From NCBI GenBank assembly GCA_024699855.1, contig JAMPIQ010000002.1:4650001-4714000 (forward strand): DNA of 64,000 bases. The letters run 5' to 3'. Origin of the DNA: Aphelenchoides besseyi (lineage: Eukaryota; Nematoda; Chromadorea; Rhabditida; Aphelenchoididae). Positions within the stretch are counted from its first letter, which is position 1; every line of letters begins with the position of its first letter. Positions 56,925 to 64,000 of the stretch are shown piece after piece. The translations under genes were made by a program, and so were the position numbers. Under the pieces are notes generated by a model. It ran no database searches. It worked only from the letters and a program-made list of their open reading frames with translations, and was not told the DNA's origin.

Positions 56925-58140
56925 TCCAACTGCAATGATTCTGTTGTTTGGTTCTAGAAATAGTCGAACAATTGAATCACGCTTATAAACTCAATTCACG
57001 CATCAAAACGACAACTTCTGTCGACTTCTCTTGCAATTGCATTTACAACGAGTGGGATTATTGTTTTTGAATTCTTCTATGAAATTTGAGATTGTTTTCA
57101 TGTTTTTAATCCTCTATTTCCAACAGCAGAACAAGAATTGGCGGTGATATGTAAACGTGTCTCAACCTCTTCTGCTCGATTTGATACATGAAACCGACAT
57201 TGCGGCTTAGCGACAATACTGACCTTCAACTTTTGGTATTCGCCATCTTTTTCGAGTGCTCAAACACTAAACCGACAATCGGATTGTTCATTAGAGCTGG
57301 CCGGAAATATGTTCCGTGTTACCTGCTAATAATTTCCGTTAACATAAAGTTATGGCTTGACAGTCGATTATGAGGGTCGAAAACTGTTTACTAACCATGG
57401 CAACTGATTGTGTCAACAAGACAGTAGGGCCCTAATTGCCAGATACGTGAGGTTCGTGTTTCCATATGAGTCGTTTTCGAGTTCCTATGTTTGTGGTTGA
57501 AATTCTCAAGAACGCAGCGAATTCCCACAGACGTTCGTTAATTCTCGCCGTCGGCCACTTCCGAATTGCAACAGACGAATATGAAAGTTTGTTTGCCACT
57601 AATTTTAACCGAAAAGCTTGTAACCTCTGTTTTGTAGAACAACAAAACGAAATGCAAACGAACGGAAATGGAAACGTTGCTTTGAGGTCGACGCTCAGGC
57701 ACAGGCAAAAGATCGTGTCCATCCGGTGTCGTTTAACACTTGAAAATCGATCTCCAACGCTCATGCCGAGTGTTCAAAAGATGCTCCACAAGTTTTGACG
57801 GGTGTTAATGTCTGACAAGTTGTTCGTTGTCATTAGCCATCATGTTCATTTGTCGCAGTTCAAGAACCCAATTATAAGACTCTTGTTAGTTCAATGTTTT
57901 GAACCTTTTTTCTGCACGTCTCTATCATTAGAACAACAGAGTTCTCAACCGTCGACTCTAAATTCGGCTATTGGTCGAGAGTTGACTTGAGAGACCAAAT
58001 GCATGGCGTTTGGCCTTCGAGATAGCAGATCGAAAGCGTGTGGTTTTAATTAATTTTTTTGTTTTTACTCGAGAACTCGAAAGAACAAACGACAATTAAA
58101 TTCTTGCAACCTAATCTTTGGATTCAAATTTTAGAACTCA
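56925..58140. other. 1.2 kb region without a supported gene
   Basis: Overlapping frames in both directions (for example plus 57466-57798 and minus 57432-57764) cancel as evidence. No domain, repeat or RNA gene was seen. Confidence 0.4.
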
Positions 58141-58491
58141 GTGAATGTCGTGATTCCATTGGAGATGGTTTGGCAATCGGTTATGAGCAATATCGCCCTC
58201 ACTTGTGTGGTCGGAGTTGCGGTTGTTCTTGTAATTGCTCTCTTGTTCTTGTTCGCTTTGGTTCTTAGTTTGACCTTCGATTGCTGGTGGACTCTCGGTC
58301 TGTTGACTTGGTGGTATTGCGTTAACCGTAAATTAACTTTAGGTCGATTCTTTAACATCGACGAAGACACGGGCGGGTTGTTGGATGAGATGGACGAGGA
58401 GTGTACCTCACGAAAGCCGTGGCTATTGCGTCTTCAAAATGGAAAGCTGCACACCGTAAAGGCCTATGCTTCGGACATTGAATTGATCTGA
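58141..58491 (+). CDS. small two-helix or hairpin membrane protein
   Basis: A single exon of 116 codons. The hydrophobic part runs from about residue 15 to 57 (SNIALTCVVGVAVVLVIALL, then SLTFDCWWTLGLLTWWYC). It then reads NRKLTLGRFFNIDEDTGG, acidic MDEECTSRKPW and ends YASDIELI. Composition and the hydrophobic run look real. AATAAA at about 58600 may end it. No family recognised. Confidence 0.6.
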   Translation: MNVVIPLEMVWQSVMSNIALTCVVGVAVVLVIALLFLFALVLSLTFDCWWTLGLLTWWYCVNRKLTLGRFFNIDEDTGGLLDEMDEECTSRKPWLLRLQNGKLHTVKAYASDIELI

Positions 58492-58977
58492 ACTCGGACG
58501 TTTATCCATGGTCTCTAATTCCGTTAATGCCAATTCATTAGAACTTAAATACTGTTTCTAAACATCCTGGTTATCTTGTGTTGTAATCTTTTAATGCAAT
58601 AAACGGGTTACAATGATCGAAGATGCAAAAGAACTCTCCAACTATCTAACTGATGTCAACTTGCAATCCCCAACAAAAAAGAAAGGAATTATTGGTAGTA
58701 GTTGTGTTTCTTATTCATCAAATAACCTCTTTGTTAACAATATTGTCATGAGTCAACTGTTTTTTCTGTTGTTTTGCGCGTGAATTTTATAGTGAGTACA
58801 TCACGGCAAGTTGAGTTGATTCATCGGTCAGCCATGCGTTAACTCGCTTTACGTTTCATAATATTTGTCTGTAATGCGCAATCGGAATCAGTGACACTCT
58901 GAGAGAACGAAAGATCGTTTGCAGTTCACTATTACTTCTATTAACTTGAAGAATTCTATTCATTAAAACGTTTCTAT

Positions 58978-61450
58978 ATGTACAGTTATCTCTTGAGCAA
59001 CAACGAACAAGTGCGGACCTTGGATGTGAATCAACTTCAATCGGCTTGCTATTACAGCGATTCAATCTATTGTTTGCAAGACGGTGAATTAGTAAGTGGA
59101 TTTAATTTTTATGTTCAAATTGTCTTGTACTTGCAGTTTAAATACGATAAAGATGGCGGTTCTAAGTCGGAGATTCCGACAAATTTTCACATACAAACGG
59201 TTTCTTCGCAATTCGGTTTCATGTTCGCGATCTCAACTGTCGGGCGTTTGTACGTCTTCGATGGTCAAACATTTTTACTTCTGAACGTCGTTGCAACTGG
59301 TCGGCGAAATGCGTCGTGCACTCACGGTGTTCAAGAGTCTCCTCGTTCGCTTGATGTTATTCAGGTAGCAACAACCGAGCAATCAACATTGTTGGTGGAC
59401 AAATCCGGCCAGCTCTGGTCCTTTCAAAATCAACTAATTGAGCTTTCACCCAATCAAAAGATCTCAGCCACTTTTATTGAACTGAACAAATGTAAATACT
59501 GGATACGACAGTTGTCAGCCGGAAAGTGAGTGTTTATCTTGTGGCCAATGGAAACGTTGTTGTTTTAGGCGTCATTGTATCGCTCTAGTTGACTTTGCAA
59601 ATACAAATCAAAACTCCAATGACGATGATACCTATCAAACGATTTCAACCTGCAACAAGTGTTTGGAGGATACAAACTTACGTCTTTCCACGTTAATGAA
59701 AACGGCTGATGAGACTTTTGCTGAATCAATGGTTGGTACTTAAGCGATGATATTCAAAAGTTTTGTTTTTAGTCTGATGGTATAACACAGGAATTAAAAG
59801 ATGAGGTTCCCTCTTCTCCAAATTTGACATTCGACCATACGGCAGAAACTTCAGAAAGTGGTTTCGGTCGATTTTTTCCACGAATTCGAACTCCGTTCTT
59901 CAAATCGTAAAGTCCTGCAAACATTCAATTGTTATTATTTCATTTGTTAGATCAACACCGTTAACTCGTAGTAGCAATAACTCGTCTTCTCGATGGTATG
60001 CAGTCCCAGCAAAACAACGAAACTCAATCGAACTTACTACTTGGACACCGCCATCAAAACCGTTAAACAGTGCGGGCTCAGTATCCTTTAGTTTTGTTTC
60101 ATTGAGCAATTTAGCTTCGTCTTCAGGTAAACTGCAAAACATGATTTTCATAGAAGCTTCGATCATTTAGGCAGCTCTGCAATAACAAATGAAGATGAAC
60201 AATTGGAGAGTATTTTTGAGTCTTCGTTCACAAACGGTCTACATTCATTCGTATCCGAGCAAAATGCGAACATCTACTGCGAAATATGGGCTTGGGGAGC
60301 AAATGACTTTGGTCAGCTAGGAATTGGAAATACAGTTCCTACACGTACTGCTAAACGAGTCAAAGTACCACACAGTCCGTTTATCAAGGTGGTGACGGGA
60401 TTCAACCACTCGTTGGTGCTTCTTGCAACCGGCGAAGTCTACGGATTTGGAGACAACGCAAACGGTCAAATGAAAATCGACAGCAGTTATATTGCCGAAC
60501 CAACCTTAATAAAGGTTTGTTAAATTATTGTTTCCTTCATGAATTAATTTCTTTAGTTTGGTTCAAAAACATGTGTTTTGGATATTGCAGCTTATGGAAA
60601 CATGTCGATTATCACAATGACTTCCGAAGAAAATTCCAATATTGTGGCTTGTCGTTTTTCCAAAGAAACCGCACTATCAAACACCACACGTCTCGACTAC
60701 CTGGAACAGTTTGGTTGGCCGTTACGAATTGATCTAATGGCAAACGGATCGTCACTCTTGGTCAACTACCTTCCCTTGGCTGATACAAAAGACGTGAAAG
60801 TTAGCGAACAATTGAGCATCTTTTCAAAACTTTTACGTACAACAAGATTCGTCGTTCAATTGGCACAGTTGGCTTATGGGATCAAAGAAAAGAGTAAGAA
60901 TTTGAACATTCGTTGTCTGAATCTGTGGTCTTTTTCAGCTCAACGAGAATCACTCAACGTTCTTTCTGCTGCATTATTTCAGTGGTCTGTTACTTTGTCA
61001 CAAATGGCTGAGAAGATGATCAATAATCTGTACGTGTCCTGGAAACCCTACGATTTCCAATTGAGTTCAATCGTAAAGACCTTCTTCAAATATCACTATT
61101 CGTTTATTGATGTTGTGTCGAATGGTGATTTCAACGATTTGGAATTGAGGCAACAACTACGACTATATTCAACTTAATGATATCCTTTTAGTGAAAGCAT
61201 CAAAAAGCAAGTAGAAAACTTGTCCTTGGAACACGAAGCGGAAAGTTCCAAAGAATTTAAACGAATCCGATCGTTGTTTTCCGTCCCTCAACGCCAATTC
61301 TTCTTGTTGACTACGGTGCTAAATCGCATACTCGTAAGTTTCTATTTTGATTCCTAACGACAGTCAAATGACCAAACAAAGTAGTTGTTCCAACTCTTAA
61401 CGACCACTTTCTCAAAACCCCCACAGCGAGTTCGCCTTTAACGACGCAAC
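58978..61450 (+). CDS. RCC1-repeat protein resembling the N-terminal half of alsin
   Basis: RCC1 blade motifs are clear: FMFAISTVGRLYVFDGQTF, STLLVDKSGQLWSF, then, after a Ser/Thr-rich insert of about 190 residues, IWAWGANDFGQLGIGN, VVTGFNHSLVLLATGEVYGF and GDNANGQMKI. A helical region follows (QLSIFSKLLRTTRFVVQLAQ, NVLSAALFQWSVTLSQMAEK, FKRIRSLFSVPQRQFFLLTT), in the place where alsin has its RhoGEF domain. The insertion inside the propeller is also an alsin feature. The last exon seems to end NRILRVRL at about 61440, so there is no PH, MORN or VPS9 part. Several introns are short. The start is uncertain: an alternative first exon at 58614 begins MIEDAKELSNYL. Function as a small-GTPase regulator is inference. 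Confidence 0.7.
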
Positions 61451-62118
61451 ATAAGGGAACATAAAACCTCAGTAACGTCGTCGAGTGATTTCAAAGATCA
61501 AGTCGCAAAATTTATCGTTCGATACAGCGGTCTGTAATTGCACGAAATTGGAGCAGCATCCTCTTAAAACTGCAGACACGCGGTCAGTTCGCCATTTTAT
61601 AACAACGTTCATAATCTTATGATTTGACCGAGAGAAGAAAATGACGAAATTGATGATTAATGTGTTTGCTGAAGTTCACGTCTCTCTTGTTTTCTCACTT
61701 CAGCTATTTTAAACGAGTGTCCGTCGAGTTGCCCTCGGGTTGGTCGTCTGCCCCATCAAGCGGTTATTTCGGGCTAAAACGATGTCATTCGTCTTGTTTA
61801 CCGCACATTCTTGACGTTCGTCAAGTTTAAAGTTGGAAGCCACGACTTTCGCCAATTTGAAGGTGAAAATTCCATTTCGTGAATTGACTAACAAGTTTTT
61901 AATGTGACTTTTTATTGCACTTTAAAACACTTACAACCAAGTACTCTATACAGTTTATGTACAAGAATTTACAACCAGAGACCGGGAAATATGCATGATA
62001 TCAATTTTCGTTTTAAGTCCTAATGGGTAAACACAAATAATTACTATGTACAGGGGGAAATAAATAAGACTACCCGTGAGTTGGCCTAAAAATGCTGAAT
62101 CAGCGGCCACTGAAGGGT
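61451..62118. other. convergent intergenic region
   Basis: No gene seen. A/T-rich, with AATAAA-like strings near 62060 on the plus strand. Confidence 0.4.
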
Positions 62119-62949
62119 TCATTCAACGTTTGCGGTGTAGTTCTCTTTGTAGCCTCGTGATTGTTTCAATTCGGCGGTCAACTCGACAGAACAATCGCAA
62201 CAGATAGTGCAAACCATTCCAACTGGATAGCCTTTTCCATTCGTGCATCCATTCAATGGGACAAATGTTTGATGGCACTGAGAGTTTGAGGAAGCAAGCT
62301 CGGAGGTTTGTTGGATCATGAAGTCTTCGTCATTTGCCATCGGTCCGTCACAGCCGATCATTCGACAGTTTGGTTTTTGGACCTAAAAAAATGATCTTAT
62401 GTTTTTACTAAATTTACAAACCTTTGAAAGATCGGCACCTTCGAGAAAGTACGCGGCGGGATTGATGATCGGACGACCGTTTTCCGAAGTTGTGGTTTGT
62501 TGGTTCAAGTTTGTTCGAAAACTACCAGTAAACTTCGGAACAACACCAATGGGCTTGAAATCAGACGAATCGGTAGTTTGTTCTTGCGTGTTCTCGGGTG
62601 CATTGACTACAAACATGTCGGAGGTTTTTGGAATTTCCGCTTCGGTTGCTTTCGGTCCACCATAGCCATCCAGTTGTCCCGCATCGATTTCGGCACTCGA
62701 TACGATCGCCAAGTCGGTTTTAACTGCGTGATTAGAAACAACCGGCAGATCGTAAAGATTGAACGGACGATACACAGCGTGTCCATTCAAAAGTTTCGTA
62801 GAATCGGCGTTTGGAATCGATGGTGCGGCGTCGGTGGAAAGAAAGAAGAAGATCAGAATTGAAGTTGTGGCGAGATACATGACAATGATCAGGACCCGTT
62901 TGTGTGAAGAGCGTGAAAATAGAATCTGAAATGAACGAATCAAACTCAA
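62119..62949 (-). CDS. membrane-anchored or secreted protein with a Cys-rich C-terminus
   Basis: Two exons (62949-62422 and about 62382-62119) join in phase at EGADLSK/VQKPNC. The N-terminus is basic (FSRSSHKRV), then one hydrophobic run (LIIVMYLATTSILIFFFLS) ending DAAPS. It is either a signal anchor or a signal peptide from the inner Met. The middle is polar and Thr-rich. The C-terminus has eight to nine Cys: CRMIGCDGPMA, SQCHQTFVPLNGCTNGKGYP, VGMVCTICCDCSVEL. This layout suggests an extracellular matrix or ligand-type protein. No family recognised. Confidence 0.68.
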
Positions 62950-64000
62950 GTATCAGAACTCGAATCATCAGGTCAACACGAAAGCAAACGGTCAAGAAGG
63001 AATCTGAAATCGAAGCCGCGAGTTTCAGCTTTTATATTCGATTGGGTTGTTTACGCGTTTTTTGGGCGCCATTTACAATTCGTTGGGTTTGACCATTTCG
63101 GAACGGTGGGCGCGGCAATCACAATTTGGGCGGGGATTCTCGACTGGAAACTCACTCATTTTTTACATTTTTCCGCGGCTCTTTTTCCCGTCTTGTCGTT
63201 GATGTTTTACAACGCGCGGCTTCCAAAGGAAGATCGTATACTTCGAAGAATGTCGTGAATTCGGAGTACAAGTGCACTCAAGTGATACGGTTTCGTGAGT
63301 GAGCTTGTCGATCTTCGGACACTTGACTGAACACATTTGTCAGTAGATAGGAATGATAATCAAAGAAACCGTTCGAACCGACCACGCCCGTTGTTTATAC
63401 GTCAAGAGTTCTTTACGTCATTCATCTCCAAACAATCGACGACAAGCCTGTGAGAAAAGTTCGTGGCGCCGTTCTTGTGAGCATCATCTATCATTTGTAT
63501 TCTTTTTTCAATCACACCTAATTTAATTGAAATGTTCATCGTAAGATCTCGATCACAAATGTGCGCAATTGAATGGCGGCGACAATTCGGTTTGCGCATC
63601 AACTTCCCTGTTGAGTATTTTGAATTCGTCGAAATCGAATCTCGCTAATGAGGAAGTCGACTGCCAAACGATCCGAGTTCTCGGGTTGTCCGAACCGGTT
63701 TGTTGTTATGACTGTCTAAGTGATCGGCTAACCGTTTCAAACATCATAGTGATCGGTTGGGGTGGAAGTAAACAACAAGAACTGTTTTGGTTCTCGATCG
63801 TCAACATTTGACCACGTATTGTTCACCGCTTCAATGACACACAGCCATCAATAATATTACGGTCAAAATGGACAAAACGATCGAACGCAAAAATGCGAGG
63901 AACTTGTGATTGATGAGCATCACGGAGGAATGTTGACAGTCGAAGGTATTCGTTCCTTCTAGCGCACAGTTTAAACTGCGAAAGTATTTGGTCCGATGGC
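62950..64000. other. right-edge region without a supported gene
   Basis: The upstream region of the preceding minus-strand gene is at the left. A plus-strand frame at 63569-63811 (CASTSLLSILNSSKSN, VCCYDCLSDRLTV) has no start context or domain. Nothing else recognised. Confidence 0.35.

Noticed and set aside
57432..57798. Two opposite 110-codon frames at the same place
   Set aside because: They overlap almost fully on opposite strands; neither has a domain, so chance is the simplest explanation.
1..64000. CRISPR arrays, bacterial operons, tRNA or rRNA genes
   Set aside because: No regular spaced repeats, no ribosome-binding sites or uninterrupted long frames, and no A/B-box pair or rRNA core that I could recognise by eye. 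The window is intron-rich eukaryotic DNA.

Overview
This window is eukaryotic and most likely from a free-living or parasitic nematode. Genes are split by very short introns (mostly about 35-60 bases) that begin GT and end TTTCAG, TTTTAG or similar. Several products are nematode hallmarks: a ground-like domain secreted protein (55180-56400), a ZP-domain cuticlin-type protein (16492-18394), an MSP-domain protein (37034-37755), and a DUF229 protein at the left edge. Several genes have a 3' splice acceptor directly before the start codon, and some same-strand pairs lie only about 130-145 bases apart, which fits spliced-leader trans-splicing and operons. I cannot name the species. All exon models were made by eye, and gene ends are more certain than each internal junction.

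Layout. 1-3.7 kb (minus): partial DUF229 gene, then a likely operon of PPCDC (coenzyme A synthesis) followed by ChaC (glutathione degradation). 5.9-9.7 kb (plus): a receptor tyrosine kinase behind 2.2 kb of noncoding DNA. 10.6-12.8 kb: a Cys-rich single-pass membrane protein and a Ly6/QVR-like GPI-anchor candidate. 16.5-18.4 kb: ZP protein. 18.4-26.8 kb: a gene-poor island holding a 549-base perfect copy of the ADCK1 3' end, two related copies of an unidentified gene, a dispersed repeat and a dead mariner-like transposon with a second insertion in its right end. 26.9-28.8 kb: intact ADCK1.

29-34 kb (plus): a small membrane protein, a mariner-derived MITE with 200-base inverted repeats, a coiled-coil protein, a GNAT acetyltransferase and a second unidentified coiled-coil protein. 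33.8-39.7 kb (minus): RMD microtubule-dynamics protein, MYG1 nuclease, MSP-domain protein, a Ly6-like protein and a small dual-specificity phosphatase. 39.7-42.3 kb: gene-poor, with a Helitron/PIF1 helicase relic. 42.3-46.6 kb (plus): a GNAT-like protein and carnitine palmitoyltransferase 1. 46.9-52.2 kb (minus): Integrator subunit 5 and the splicing factor WBP11, probably one operon. 52.5-54.8 kb (plus): Zwilch of the kinetochore RZZ complex, divergent from WBP11. 55-63 kb: ground-like protein, small membrane proteins, an RCC1-repeat protein resembling the N-terminal half of alsin, and a nematode-type membrane protein.

Most genes are housekeeping (CoA, glutathione, fatty-acid import into mitochondria, snRNA processing, splicing, chromosome segregation) or cuticle and surface proteins. 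The unusual material is in the island at 18.4-26.8 kb and the two other transposon remnants.
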